Positions 1 through 12,700 of a stretch of 64,000 nucleotides of DNA are shown piece by piece. Made by a program: the position numbers and the translations under genes. Origin of the DNA: Clonostachys chloroleuca (Eukaryota > Ascomycota > Sordariomycetes > Hypocreales > Bionectriaceae); NCBI GenBank assembly GCA_037952775.1, contig JBANAY010000003.1, positions 32,922,001 through 32,986,000 of the forward strand, read 5' to 3'. Within the stretch, counting starts at the first letter, position 1. Every line of letters begins with the position of its first letter. The notes beneath the pieces are model-generated. The model saw only the letters and a program-made list of their open reading frames with translations. It had not been told where the DNA came from and searched no databases.

Positions 1-2319
1 AAGGAAGCATGTATTGATTCTCCCAAGGGTTTCCGATCGGTCACCTATCCGAGGTGTGATCGACTTGCTTGCCCAAATATACCTCCCACTCGAGGCTTGA
101 GAACATGGTGTGTGCTGATCAGCGAGGGTGTAAGACCTGGGTACCGAAGATTGAATGATTAAGGCCAGAAACTTGCTCAATCAAAATTGGAGGTACCTTC
201 TGCTATTTGCCTCCAAGCTTGGCCTAGCTGCAGTAGCAATTATCCCTTGCACAAACCAGTGTAAGACTTGCTGCATCCTCGAGAGGCATCAACCATGTCC
301 ACGCTAGCTCACCCTCATCATCTTTGCAGCTGAGTCCCGATGCACTCAGCCCTGCCTAGGGATGTTTGACTAATATACTCTCTTTCTTTCTCTTTCCTTT
401 TTCTTTGGGGTTTCCCTTTTGGGAGCACCTAAGCGAAAGGGGGATGAAAACTTTGAATACATTTATGTACCGAAGAGAATGATGACATTCGTTGCAGGTC
501 GCTCATCTCCGCGTATACCAGCGTATAGCAAAGCATGGCGCGGTCAATATGGACTGGCCGATCCTACTCCCCCATGTACGCACAAAGATGCTTGTCCAGG
601 CACGCAAGAAAGTCTTGGAGCCCGAGAGCGCTGCCAATGTTTCCCCATGCTGCCATATCTCGAGCGCTGGGAACAGGGGTCATGGCAGGAGAGCGAATGA
701 CTCTGATTCAAGGGAACCCTGATATTAACCTGCAGCAATGCATGTACCAACCATAATCCAGAGCACCCAAGCGCGCCGCCTTTTATATTAAACTGAATCT
801 GCCAGTGACCAAATCGTCCTAGGGCTTTGACCTGAGCAAACCAGCGGAGCTGATACTTTGAACATAAGCTGATCGGCATTTCCACTTCTACCATTGACGC
901 GATGTCTTCTTGGACTACGTACCTAGAAGATGGTCCTTTGTAGACTCTGAAGCCGAGGCTGATATTGGACCATCCAAACAAACCCCTTGATAATATTACT
1001 ACTTCCCGATGATCAAACCTTCCCGAAAGCCGGCCATACTGTTTCGTCTGGGGTCCCGACAAGCTTAGTCTGCCTCCTGTTGCTCCACGCAATTGCATCT
1101 TGCTCTTGTAAAAATCGCTGCCTGGCTGTCTCCTATTACACCACTGCCCCCAGTGTGTCAACTCCGCCTCAACAAGGAAGGCAAGTGGGAAAAGTAGAAG
1201 GAAATACGAGATCTTGAGGGGCAGGTCAAAATTTTCGATCTGATCTCTTTACACGCCCCTTACTTTATTATGCTTTTGCCTGCCTTCATATGCAGGACAG
1301 GAAAGCCCCTGAGTGACTTCTCGAATAATGAATAATAAGACTCAGCGCACGGCAAATTCATTCATCAGCACTGGCCCGCAGCACGCACCTCGTTATTCGA
1401 GCCACATGGCCTTTCATTAATCTGTCCGAGAAGAAACGACGAAATTTCACTCCCAATTTGTCGCCGAGAACGGAGGAGGTTCATAACTCCCCCCTCCCCA
1501 AACATCGGGCTCATCTAAACACCCCCCTCCACCCTCCTTCGGCAGGCACTCCCAGAGTCTCATGGAGAACTGTCTCAATTATTCTGGTTCCTCTAGCTTT
1601 CCGTCGGCCACGGCCTGAGCGCGCATCTTTATGTAAGTGAGGTTACTTTTTTGAGAGGGACGTCACTGAGCAGGCTAGATCGATCTGTAGCCCCCTGGGA
1701 CCCTGGAGATACAACAAGCGTCTTGTCTCTCATCATACCACCCTTGTTCATAGTGCCAAGCCACCCTTCTGGCCGTTTGCGCTGAATCCATCGACGAAAA
1801 ACTGACCTGCAGACGTAGGCACTCTTCGACCAATCACAATTACAACGAACGGGCAGTTGGGTGCATCTGGCATTGAATCATTTGCCACTCCAATCGTCTG
1901 GCCAGTCCCCAGCCCTCTTAGGCTGAGTACTTGTAGCTGAAAGAAGAACCTAATCATATATCAACGCATGACGACGTCCAGACAGTAACGCTTTCCAACC
2001 TCTGTGGTTAAATTCTTTTCCTTTGCCCCTTGGGAGCACATTATAGTTCTCTACTTCCTGGTAAGATTGCATTCCCGGCCATCCCAATCCAGCGTAATTA
2101 CACTTATCATATCTAATTCTCACCATTGAACAAGGCCAGGGTGACATCTACCGGCAAAATCCGCCTCAGTATTGGCATATCTGACAGAGTATTGTAAGCT
2201 AGGCGCCGCCTGGCGCTTTCTGCTGGCCTCTAGCTGCCAAGTCTTCTATCGGCATTTCCCTAGCTCCCAGAGGAGAAACGATATCCTTGAGAGCTTCACC
2301 TGAACCTAAAGCGGGTAAG
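1..2319. other. Gene-free upstream region
   Basis: No open frame here resembles a known family. The longest one, on the minus strand at about 544-1161, has no ATG start and no recognisable motif. The stretch holds a pyrimidine-rich tract at about 376-418, C-rich runs around 1486-1540 and one copy of the palindrome AGGTACCT at 191-198. It probably contains the promoter and 5' leader of the regulator that starts at 2320. Confidence 0.5.
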
Positions 2320-3547
2320 ATGTCTCGAGGATACCCTGGTCCGCCTCCAGACTATGGTCCGGGATATGGCAATCCCGAGTATGCTCATCCTCACGATGGT
2401 GTCGCGCAATCGAGGCTTCCTTCGTCAACAGATCCCAACCTCCGTTGGTATATGGACCCATCACTTCCAAACTCAGAATACGCTACGAACCCGCACATGC
2501 ATGGGGGACCTGGCAGTCAATCGCTTTCCGGCTTTGCCGGCGAGAAGAGGAGGAATAAACTAGGTTATCATCGTACCTCTGTGGCATGCAGTAAGTAACC
2601 AGCAGCGTGTTCATCGTGGAATTGCAAACCTTCTAATGCTATTCAAATACACAAGACCATTGCCGCCGACGAAAAATTCGATGTATTCCATCGCCACACG
2701 ACTTTCACGGACGCTGCACGAACTGCATCCGATTGAAGAAGGAGTGTAGCTTTATCCCTACCGATCAACAAGCAAGCGAAGCCCAGTCCGGATCACTAGA
2801 TCCGCATTCTGATGGCGGGATTGCTTCGAACACGTCCTCTCCTGGTCCCCCCGGGATGGAAACAAACTCAGACTATTCGAGTCATGTTCACCCTGCCTTC
2901 CGTGCAGAACCCCCTTCGCAATGGTCAGAGCCTGATGGCCATAACCCAAACAGTAAGTTCCCGCGCTCGAGGTGATGACAAAAATGGGTTTCGAACTTGG
3001 CTAAACTCTCAAAGTCAGTAGGGGTGGGATGCACTCGGATAGTCGTTTTGACTTTGGCGACCAGACATCCCGAGGTCATGCGCCGACAAGCCAAAATTCA
3101 CCGATGCATTTCGGTGCTACCAACAACAATGAACATTGGAGACGACAGCATTCTAGCTCCACTACGAACGACCCAGGTCAAGGGAGGCCATTTGTCCCTG
3201 GAACAACCTCCCGGCAAGACCTGGGATGGAGAGGGCCATTACCTCCGGCAGCCGTTTTTGAGGACAAGGCTATGGGAAGCTCTGGACGTGTAGGAAACCC
3301 CCATGTACGCCCAGTCATTGATGCAATCCCCTCGTCTGCTCCGAACTACGCAGATGCAACTAACACCCGAATGGGGGCACCGATGCATGATGTGCCTATC
3401 CCATATCCGCCGATGCAGCCAAGACCGTTGCCCTCGCAGGCGCTGGGAACATGGCACCGCCAGGATTCTGCTTCTGAACCTCATTCAGGCTTTTCACCAT
3501 GGATGTACCCAAACAGCAGTACGGGGAATGCTGGCAATGGCTCCTAG
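2320..3547 (+). CDS. Zn2Cys6 transcription factor
   Basis: Predicted nuclear DNA-binding regulator of 366 residues. Exons are 2320-2590, 2656-2952 and 3015-3547; all phases agree and the introns have GTAAGT donors. The zinc cluster follows a Gly/Pro/Tyr-rich N-terminus: Cys90-X2-Cys93-X6-Cys100-X10-Cys111-X2-Cys114-X6-Cys121, with the basic stretch HCRRRKIRC. The first intron splits the codon just after the first cysteine. The rest is Ser/Pro/Gly/His-rich and looks disordered, and no fungal_trans domain is visible, so this belongs to the short-type C6 proteins. The start is the first ATG in frame, preceded only by non-ATG codons. Its targets cannot be told from sequence. The family assignment is secure and the role is unknown. 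Confidence 0.85.
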
Positions 3548-4082
3548 GAGAACTGATCCACGTAGGAAAGTGGCTGGCTCAAATTTGACATGCAGGAACT
3601 CAACCTGTACACGAAAGCAGCACCAAATAACGGGGGGCCAAGCCTCTCAATATATGATCCTAATGCATCTTGCAATGCGGAATTTACGCTCATTTTATAT
3701 GTGCGGTGGGCTGGTAGGGGTTGACATTGACGGGGAAGCCAGGAATAAGTGATAGAGTTGAAATCTTTTACGTTGGTCAACTTGAGGATTATTTGCATGG
3801 CGAAGGTAAAATGTCCACGGCAAGCGGAAAAGTTTTGAGAATTAGTTGTTTGGTATCTTCGTTAACGTCGAACTGGCTCGTATGTTCTCGACAGTTCCTG
3901 AACCTCGATCAATACCAAGTATAATAGAGATTGATAATTGTCATTGCCTCTCAGTAGATTTCAAGAAATATTTTAGACGAAAGCATATTTACAGATACTG
4001 GATAACAGCGGAATTAAGAAGTTTTCTGAGGATACGGACTATACACATTGTGTTGTCAATGCTTCTCGTCAGGGAGGGGGCC
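3548..4082. other. AT-rich intergenic stretch
   Basis: No gene seen. Base composition falls to roughly one third GC around 3720-4040, clearly below the neighbouring genes. It forms the left flank of the damaged 2EXR-like gene. Confidence 0.5.
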
Positions 4083-5477
4083 ATGCCGTCGTAAGTTCAG
4101 ATCATCCTCCCCAAGAAGCTGTAGTAAGCTGCCAAACGAGGCCTTGAACCAAGTCTTTGAAGACGCTCGCTCGCCGGAAATCAGTTTTGTTATGCTCTTG
4201 CGAGTCCAAGATGATAAGGGCGTGCGTCGCTTTGACTGGCGCCGCCAGCCTATCTTTACCGAGGCCACCTTCTCTAGGTTTGACCCGGCTTCTACGGAAC
4301 CTGGCCCCTTTGAAGAGAAGAACGTCCGATATTATCGAGCTCGTAGGCGCGTAGAGGACTGGTGGAACAACAGGCGCCCTACTGAGGCTCCTCTTCACCC
4401 CAAGGCTTCTCTTCATCCCAAGGCGCCACTTCGTTGGACGAATGCGGCAGCTCGACGCATTGCCCTTAGAGACAACCCCGTTAAGCTCAATATACAATAG
4501 GATTACCGGACGAGTTGAAACACGAAAACAAAGGATGGGCCCATTTCTTGACAGGCTCGGAGTTCGCTACACTCAGGCCCTCGGAAATCATTTTAAACCC
4601 AACTTTGGACATACTCTGTCTTCAAGTGGGAGATTTGTCTGACCCATCCCCCTTGAACTTGGAAGACAAAGATGTCGTACCACTCTCGTCCGATCACCCT
4701 GACGCAGTTCGAATTTCGAACCTAGCTATAGAGTTTCACGGGGCAACAACCCGTGAGTGGTGCAGATGCTGCCGCTCGAGACTCGACGGCGCAGGCTATT
4801 CTATAGGAGACTTTGTTCATGACCCAGACGCCTGCCACAAGGAGCTGCTACAAGCCAGGCGCTGCACACGGCCATGCGCAGCAAGGTGTGACGATTGCGT
4901 CAGATTTCGAAAAGAAACTACCAATCACCACGATGGGATTTTCGACCTGCTGGACAATTTTCCCGCGGCACGCAGCCTCTTTCTGATAGACTGGGCCTAT
5001 GAGCCCGTGGGCACCAATCCCGACCCGTCTACCGCCTACGCCTCCAACGGGGACTACGACTTCTTTCCGGTGGAAAAAGCTGCCGGGCAGGAGAGATGGC
5101 GGGCTGAGCGCCCATGTCCCTTTGAGTCGCTGTATTGCGCCGAAAGTATAGAGGACGGTCTTAAGTGGGACTTAGCACGGAGGGAGCGTAATGTAAAGGC
5201 GGGAATAGGCCACGTAAATAGGGATCTGGCCTCTATGAAGAATTGGAGTTTCTGGGATGAAGTCAGACTGCACTGGAGAAAACTACACGAGGAAAATCTT
5301 CGATTCTACACGCTGAGACTGGATGAGACACTGAGGAGAGTAGAGCAGGGGTCTAGATGCCAGGTCCTGGCTGCTGTGAAAAAGAAGAAATCCCTTGCCG
5401 AGGAGGACACGACGGAAAGCGTTGTAGGGGGGCAGCGGTTAGGCCATAAAGAGGTGACTGGATGGCAGCGAACATGA
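4083..5477 (+). pseudogene. 2EXR-like hypothetical protein, frame broken
   Basis: Two adjoining frames read as one protein. The first contains LPNEALNQVFEDAR, which resembles the start of the fungal 2EXR domain, and later NAAARRIALR; it stops at 4498-4500. The second continues with a strand like NPTLDILCL, again 2EXR-like, and runs to 5477 with a Cys-rich patch (CRCCRSRL, CTRPCAARCDDC). Passing from one frame to the other needs one extra base between 4485 and 4500. No in-frame ATG precedes LPNE; the nearest plausible start is ATG 4083, in frame only if the 10 bases 4091-4100 (GTAAGTTCAG) are removed. The function of this family is unknown. It may be a pseudogene, or a live gene with assembly errors. 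The AT-rich flanks favour a recent or degrading insert, but that is inference. Confidence 0.5.
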
Positions 5478-5951
5478 TTGTGAGACGCACAAAGCGGAGA
5501 GCATAGGATACGCTAGAGAGGGCCAAAGAGACGGAGGGATAGCTGGTATATTTCGCTATTGGCTTTATAGGTCAAGGAATACATCTACAAGTTGTTGCAT
5601 TACTTTTAATCTTTGCTTAGCTATTGCTTCTCTAAGATCACCTTTCCAGGAAATTTCTCCGTGAGGACATAATAAGATGTGCACACAATATCATGAGATG
5701 AAATGAGCTCTGGATTCGGAGAGAAATGGCTCAGTGCCTTATGAGTGACATTTCGACGTATTATTCTTAGCTTCGAGTGCAAACATGGAGCTGGCAATGT
5801 TCTCGACACAGTCCCCTAAACCTCTGCCGACACCACGCGAGATATAGATTTAGTTCAATACTATTTCATAAATTAGTACGCATCGAGGTTTTCAACAACC
5901 TTGGAATTGAGATAACAGCCTTATATAAAGTAGACTGTTTATCCTATAAAT
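5478..5951. other. AT-rich intergenic stretch
   Basis: No gene seen. Composition is about 35-40% GC between 5560 and 5960, mirroring the left flank of the 2EXR-like gene. The 3' end of the DUF202 gene abuts it on the right. Confidence 0.5.
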
Positions 5952-6431
5952 CTATAACACTAACCGCCAAGTCAACACCAAAAGGGCTAAGTACGCGCAG
6001 AGGCTTAATCCCGTCAACAGAGTGACCGTATCGCCACTCGTGCGGAATTTAGGCTTGAACCGGCCGCTACGGTTCTGGGCAGTGAAGAACTGCCGTTGAC
6101 CCTCGTAGCGACGGTGGATGGCCACAAGCAGGATGGCGACGCCGTAGATGGCAAAGAGAGCACCGATAGGGTAGAACTCAGCAGTGAAGATCTTGAGGAT
6201 GACCAATGCAAAGGAGAACTGCCCCAGGGCCGTACGGATGTATGCGCCTTCAAAGGTGCGCTGGGCAGCGCGTAGCTCGACTAGTCTTGGGGGCCGGGGA
6301 CAATGTGAGCATGGTGATCACATCAGAACGGCGGCATTTGTACGCGCATGAGCTTACTCTTGAGATGTGAGGACGAGCGACCTGGTCCGATAGAGGCGCA
6401 TATATAGATGCTGCTCAGGATGCGACTGCAT
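5952..6431 (-). CDS. DUF202-family small membrane protein
   Basis: Predicted 135-residue integral membrane protein. Exons on the minus strand are 6431-6358 and 6285-5952, with a 72-bp intron (GTAAGC donor, AAG acceptor). The spliced product joins TSQE to LVELRAAQRTFEGAY, which matches the fungal DUF202 pattern (a conserved RTF..AY.RT segment before the first helix). Three hydrophobic helices follow: ALGQFSFALVILKIF, GALFAIYGVAILLVAI and a C-terminal VTLLTGLSLCAYLALLVLTW. An Arg-rich loop (HRRYEGQRQFF) separates helices two and three. The biochemical role of the family is not established. An in-frame ATG at 6491 would add 20 residues; I prefer 6431 because family resemblance begins there. Confidence 0.7.
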
Positions 6432-7709
6432 TCTGTTGTTAAGCGAGGCCGAGTTGTTTGCGAGAGCTTGATGGAGACCTACCCGGAACATGGTGGATAA
6501 GCACCTAGGTGTGGTTCCTGAGGAATAGCTGTGAAGCACGTGCTGGTTTTGTATCGATGGTTCTACTGGCCAGGATGGTCGCTCTGGGGCACTGGAGAAT
6601 GAGAATAGCTACGTGCGTGAGGTTCTACGCAAAGTGTTTAGCCATGCCATGCCTGAGGGTAAGTTCAATTGTGTCACTGGAGTGACGAGCGAAGTCCAGA
6701 TGATGGCGTCCACGAGATTAGATTTGTCACGTGGATATAGCTTGGCGCCGACAGGCATTGGATTGCAGCAGATCGATGCAGGTACTTAATATACCTAGTC
6801 ATCAATTTACGAGTAATTTTTCCAATAGATTAGGTGAAAAATGAGTTGGCTATCTAGCTTGAAAACCACAAGAGACCGTGAGGTTTTCTACAGCTTGTGG
6901 CAGAGATGGGCAGCAGCGAATAGTCTCAAGCTCTGGTTGGCTACGGAGTGAATAGGTGCTCAGCCATTACCAGGGTGCCCGTCTCCAAGAGTCCTGCAGT
7001 GGAGATTCAGGGGTTCGATTTCACCCATTACCGAGAGCACATCACACCACACAGGTGTTTTCTAACATTGCAATTCTGAGGATCGCAGGCAATACAGCAC
7101 AGCCTTAGATCCCAGACGATAAAATTCGATACACGTCCCACTTACATCTGGAAAGCTTCTGGTACGGTGGGCCTGCGCGCAGCAGTCGTCCCATTACAGC
7201 AGTGCCACAGTCGCGATGGGGAGCCTGTTTAGGTCGTAATTAAAGGTGTCCAAGCCCCCAGCCACTGCGGCATCTGGTGAGGAGGGGTAATAAAAGTTGG
7301 GCGATTAGCCCATAAAACGAGCTGTAGCATCCGCTGCTGCCAGGGACTGCGCCTCAGCCCTACAATGCTTGGAAGCCAGATCAGACACCCCAGGCAGTGG
7401 ACTTGGCCTGAGATAGAAAGAGGGCTGACCACTTTACCCGCGATGTGTCTGCCAAAAGGGGCGGGGAGGAGGGGCCAGTGTAGTAGCGACGAGGGGATGC
7501 ATGGACTCTGCACATTTGTTGCCAACCGGCGGCTGTACGGGAGGCAGCACTGCATCCACATCCGAGCAAAGGATGGCAGTGCCAGCACATACCCAACAGC
7601 TTAGCTCTCTCTCATATTACTGGCGTCCCATGGAATCTGTGCCGTTGACGCCAATAACGGCCTGCTAAGAAACCTACTACGCAGATATTATCCGGTGGTG
7701 AGAAGGATC

Positions 7710-7739
7710 CCCTTCTCGGTGCTACCCTTCTCGGTGCTA
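7710..7739. repeat. Exact 15-bp tandem duplication
   Basis: The unit CCCTTCTCGGTGCTA occurs twice in succession, at 7710-7724 and 7725-7739, with no mismatch. It lies in noncoding DNA. It may be a replication-slippage duplication. Confidence 0.9.
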
Positions 7740-9470
7740 GACTTCCGTGGCTGCCTGTGGGATCTAACGCTGAGAGAATGCGATCGCCTGAGGGTTGATG
7801 TCATGATGAAACAAGAGCGGCGCTTGGCCGCCCAAGGACAGCAGCAATCACAACCTCGGCAGGGTCTAGAAGAGTGATTTATTGCATCTTGACCGTGTTT
7901 TAACTGAGAAAATGTGATCAAGTGGGTTGGAAAACGCCTTGTGCCTGTGGCTAGGAATGGCTTTCAACCTGGGCGTGGGGCTTGGGCCAAGCTCTGGAAT
8001 GCGCCTAACGGCCCCAGAAGTAACAGTTGCCCCGGGGCAGCCTTGCAGGTGCCCAAGTACCGTCGATGTACCGATGAGCTTCTGAGGCCAAGGAGGTAGG
8101 TAAGCTGCCAACTGCCAGCCCGGGAAATTGCACATTGGCGAAACCAAGTCGATGACGTGAAACGGGACAGAGGCCCCAGCGAAACATTGCAGCAGACACA
8201 CATAGGCGGACTTTTGCTCTGCGATCTGATCGGGCTATGGCCCGGTCGATGGCCTCAGTCTTCAACCACAAGGCACTCTCTCAGCTCCACCGACAAGGTT
8301 CCTCCAGTGTACTGATAGCCGGCCCCACATCAACGATACGATGCAGTCATGGAATTCTCCCGCGCTTGTGGCCGTCCACGACATTAATCCATTTTGCTAG
8401 TTTGTCGTCGACGCAGCTACCCTTGCACTGGGTCGCAGTGTGGATGATTCGGGAAACACGCACTTGCCGGAGCGCTGGAGCAGCTGGAGTCGGAGTTTAT
8501 CCTGGCGCACTCTCATCAGACAGCTGCCGGCACTGACCAGTTGCGCGACGCTCCGTGCACACAGCTGAAAGTCGGATTATTAATACCATCCCATCCTGGG
8601 TAGGAATATGGGATGTAAGAAGCTGTGGTGCACTGTGATCGCACAATGCAACCCGAGTAGTGGTGAGGAGCTGGCCCCAGCCGATCGCCCTCGATGGCCC
8701 TCAAACAAACCACTGCTTGCTTCGGGAGCATCCTTGGCTGCCTCTAATAATAATAAGTGTCGTGCAGCCCTGCCAGTGTGAGGTCTGGCGCTGGCGGCAC
8801 TCACTAAACCGTCCTGGGCGCGTGGGTGGAGGGCGCCTGGCTTCAGCAGTACCAGCAGGGTATCAGCAGCCCCGGTAAGCGCTGCGCTTGGGCCAGGTAC
8901 CTGCGAGTGTCGAGCGGGGACCCAACCTCAGCGCGCCTCCAGGGTGGTAGCATCCATTGAATCTGCTCCAATAGACGAGGGGCTTGTCCAGGACTCCCAA
9001 GCCCCACCGTCAACTGGCTCAATCAACCATCCCCGGCCTGTTCAACTATCAGCCAGGCCGAAAGCCCAGCCTGGATCCTCCCCCTCCGTCCTGCTCACTC
9101 GCGCTGGGAGGAGCCAACAGGCGTTTTACTTGCTTACAGTCCTTAAAACATCCCTCCATTATCGCCGTCCCCCCTGTCGCTCCCAAGCCACCCACGGGCT
9201 GTGGCCAATATCGCACACACCAGCCGCCAGAACAGCCCCACGATCTCCTCTACCCCGTCCATCCATCCTCAGCCCAGTTCATATGAGTTATCTCCCTCAT
9301 CAGTCTGCGCGCCCTTCACCGCATAACGCACTCCGACGCTATAATCCCATGTACCTGCGCCCATCGACATTGTCCCGTCCGTGCCATGGCTAGTTACCTG
9401 ATCCCACGCCCTTGACTTCACGCCCCCGATCCCCCGCGACAGTCGCTGCTAGACTGACTTGCCTTGCCCT

Positions 9471-9489
9471 GCCAGCCAGCCAGCCAGCC
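9471..9489. repeat. GCCA microsatellite
   Basis: Four perfect GCCA units followed by GCCT, about 270 bp upstream of the C2H2 start codon, probably inside its 5' leader. Confidence 0.85.
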
Positions 9490-9758
9490 TGCTTTGACGT
9501 TACACCGGGACCCGGGCGACATCACCTCCTTTGCTTGGGCTACTTCTAAGGTACTTGACCACTGGATCCAGAGGTATCCATCTTGTCAGCCTCAGCCGTT
9601 TGACCTGCTTTCACTAGTATCGTCTGATCCACGGCCCGCAGCACCTTTCTCAACCTCCCGCTTTCTCTTCTACAACAGGGTCAATACATACATATTCTGC
9701 TCTCCCACATATCAGACAGTCCGTCCGCGGCTGTCTCTCGAAAGAGATCGTCGTCATC

Positions 9759-12700
9759 ATGAGTTCGGCATATGCCAATCCTCTCCACGCCCACCTTAAC
9801 CAAGAGCCCGTCTTCATCCCACTAGAGGACCCTGACTCACTCTCCCCGCCCTCGGCTCATCACCTCGAGACCCCAGGCGCATCGTCGAATCTCAGCAACT
9901 ACCAAGCTAGTGATATCAGCGACCTAGAAGACGATCCCTTCTTCGGCGCGGATTTCAGTTCTGCCGAAGGTGGTGTCCCTTCGTTTCTTCAGAGCGAAAA
10001 TCCCGGCTGGGACACTTCGCCATTCTCCATCAGCAACCGCTCCTCTGCTGCTTCTGAGGCGTTCCGCCATGCCGTCGAATCTACATATCCCTTGACGCCA
10101 GAACAATCGGCCTCTATCCGACCACCTTCCCCACACAGCGATCGCAGACCGACCGTCACGCGACACGTCTCAGAGACCCTCCCAAAATCCATATCGCCGC
10201 AGCAATTACAAAAGCCGTTCCCTACAATCATGACACAGTCCTCACAGCTCACACCTGACCAGAGCAGCAGCGGGCGGTCTAGCGAGGATGGTCTTGCCCC
10301 CGGCAACTTTGATATTCGTGCTGCCAGCCCCCGGATCTCAGTATCCTTCTTCGACCATGAAGCAAACGGCATAGCGCGGACTGTGGTTGAGCGCTCACTG
10401 CATGAGAGCCCAACTGCCTTGCATGGCGGATTTCAGGCGGCAGGAGACTTGATCACCTCGAACCGTAACGATGACACCCAGCCCTACACATCCAGAGACG
10501 AAATGGGCCGATGGCAGCGTGATCTTCGCACAGGCCAAGCGGGGCTCGATCCCCTCAGCCGACCTGCTGACGAGTTGCCGGTCTCGATGAATGAGCTTGC
10601 CAACATGCAAAAAGTTGATGAAAGAAATCAGGATGTCAACAGGTGGCTGAGCGACAATGATCGCCCAATCGCCGGTGAGCCCTTGATTGAAGATCCCCAA
10701 AACATTCAGACTATCGACCAGTCTCGGGACTACCAGGACGATGGAATTCCTCTTGGCGATAATACTGAGAATCGTGCCGTTCCTGGCCAAACTTATTTTG
10801 CTGGAGAGGGTGGCAAGATTAACGAGCAGGATGTCGAGATAATCGCATCAAATCGCAATTGGGCTGATGCTCCTATTTTGCCTCATATTCGTAGAGAAAC
10901 CCCTGGCAGACACCAGCCGCAAACTTCACAGGCCGCCATTGAGCGCTTTGAGTTGTTGTGTCGCGATAACGACTCGATCCTCTCCAGATCTGCGACGTGG
11001 GGCACCCGCCGGCGCAGTATTCACAGTGTCGCTGACCTGGACGAGGAGGGGATTCTTAGTGGAAATTTCCTCAGGAAGTTGACTATTAGCCGTGGGGGCG
11101 ATCGCGGAACAGATCTCGGGAACCGAGCTGGAAGTCTGTTGAAAGATCTCCGGGGTTTTGTTCGACGGCCTAGTGTTAGCTCTCTGCGCAAGGGGCGCCG
11201 CGGCAGCGCCTCTGGTGAAGAATTGGCCAACCGCGAACAGGAAGAAAGGCCGTCGATGGAAAAACGAGATAGTGTAGGCTCGCCACACCTTTCCCTACCT
11301 GATAGATCGCCCAGCTGGACTGTCAAGAATAAGCCTGCTCTAAGTCTTGTGGCTTCATTCATGGGCAATAGTCCTCAACATGCTCGCAAGAATTCTACCG
11401 GCGGAGTACCTTCGGCGTCACCTAGGAGCTCCTTCTCAGGCCTGAAAGTGAGCAACAGTCTAAAGCGGCCACGCAGCAGATCGGAACTGCCACAGCCAGT
11501 CGCGGCCACGGGAAAGATGGAATCCCATCCAAATCTCATCAGCTTGTGGAAGACGCAAGGTGGCCCCCCTGTTGCTGCCTTAAGTACTCCTAATCTTGCC
11601 TCTGCTCACGCAGCAAGTCTGGCTAACTTGGAGAACGACGACGACGAGGATGATGATGATGATCTCTACGAGGACAGTGATATGAAGGTTGATGCAAACA
11701 TCATCGATACGGTTGAACCCAAGTTCCAGGGCTTCCAGGAATACATTTTGAAGTTGAATCCTGGTCTTGATGGGCAGTACAACTACTTGGTAGATCGACT
11801 TGCACAGCATCAGGTGATTAGATACAAGGCACTGTTGAATTCGAAGGTTAAGCACCTCGGCCAAGGCGCCCACTGTCCATGCGGCTCGCTGTGCATGGCC
11901 ATGGGTGGCCAGGCAAACATTTTGGAATCCAAGGACAAGGATAAAGCCGGCTCGAGGTGGATGGAAGCTTCCTCCAGCCAGCTCCTTGATGATGATGGCA
12001 ACGGCACACCCACAGATGGCGCGGTCAACCAGGATAGCTTCCCACAGGACATTCCTCTTCCCCCAACCCAATACCTCCCGGCAGAGTTTGAATGCCAGCT
12101 TTGTTTCAACAAGAAGAAGTTCAACAAGCCATCTGACTGGACCAAGCATGTCCATGAGGACGTCCAGCCATTTACATGCACTTGGGATAGATGCAGAGAC
12201 GCCAAGTCCTTCAAGAGAAAGGCCGATTGGGTACGCCACGAAAATGAGGGTCATCGACATCTTGAGTGGTGGACTTGCGACGTTGACGAGTGCCGCCACA
12301 CGTGCTACCGACGAGACAACTTCCTCCAACATCTAGTTCGGGAGCACAAGTTCCCCGAACCAAAGGTGAAGACGAAGGCGGCCATCAAGAAGGCTGGAAA
12401 CAACGACGCCACCTGGCAGAAGGTTGAGCAGTGCCATGAGCTGACACCCAAGAGGCCCCAAGAGGAGCCATGCAGGTTCTGTGGCAAAACATTCACCACA
12501 TGGAAGAAACTTACTGTTCATCTGGCCAAACACATGGAGCAGATTTCACTGCCCGTGTTACGCCTCGTAGCTGCAAAGGCCAAGGAAGTTAGCGCAGACA
12601 CCATCATCAGTCCCGTGCAAGATATGCCAGTTTGCCGGTTGCCAGTGACGCAACCTCCTCCCGTTTCGGGTGCGCTCATGTCTGACCATGGCCGACCATA

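Larger units (their letters stand above)
6432..9758. other. Long intergenic region / leader of the C2H2 gene
   Basis: No recognisable gene in 3.3 kb. It contains an exact 15-bp tandem duplication at 7710-7739, the palindrome CAGGTACCTG at 8894-8903, a GCCA microsatellite at 9471-9489 and pyrimidine-rich sequence at about 9600-9740 just before the next start codon. Short open frames on both strands look random. A long promoter and 5' leader for the zinc-finger gene is the simplest reading. Confidence 0.5.

Noticed and set aside
544..1161. 205-residue minus-strand open frame
   Set aside because: No ATG start, no family motif, and composition like random noncoding DNA.
6995..7030. GGTTCGATTTC, a T-arm-like sequence suggesting a tRNA
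   Set aside because: The T stem pairs poorly and no matching acceptor stem or anticodon arm lies at the right distance on either side.
11580..12332. 250-residue minus-strand open frame
   Set aside because: It lies wholly inside the C2H2 coding sequence on the opposite strand and has no motif of its own.
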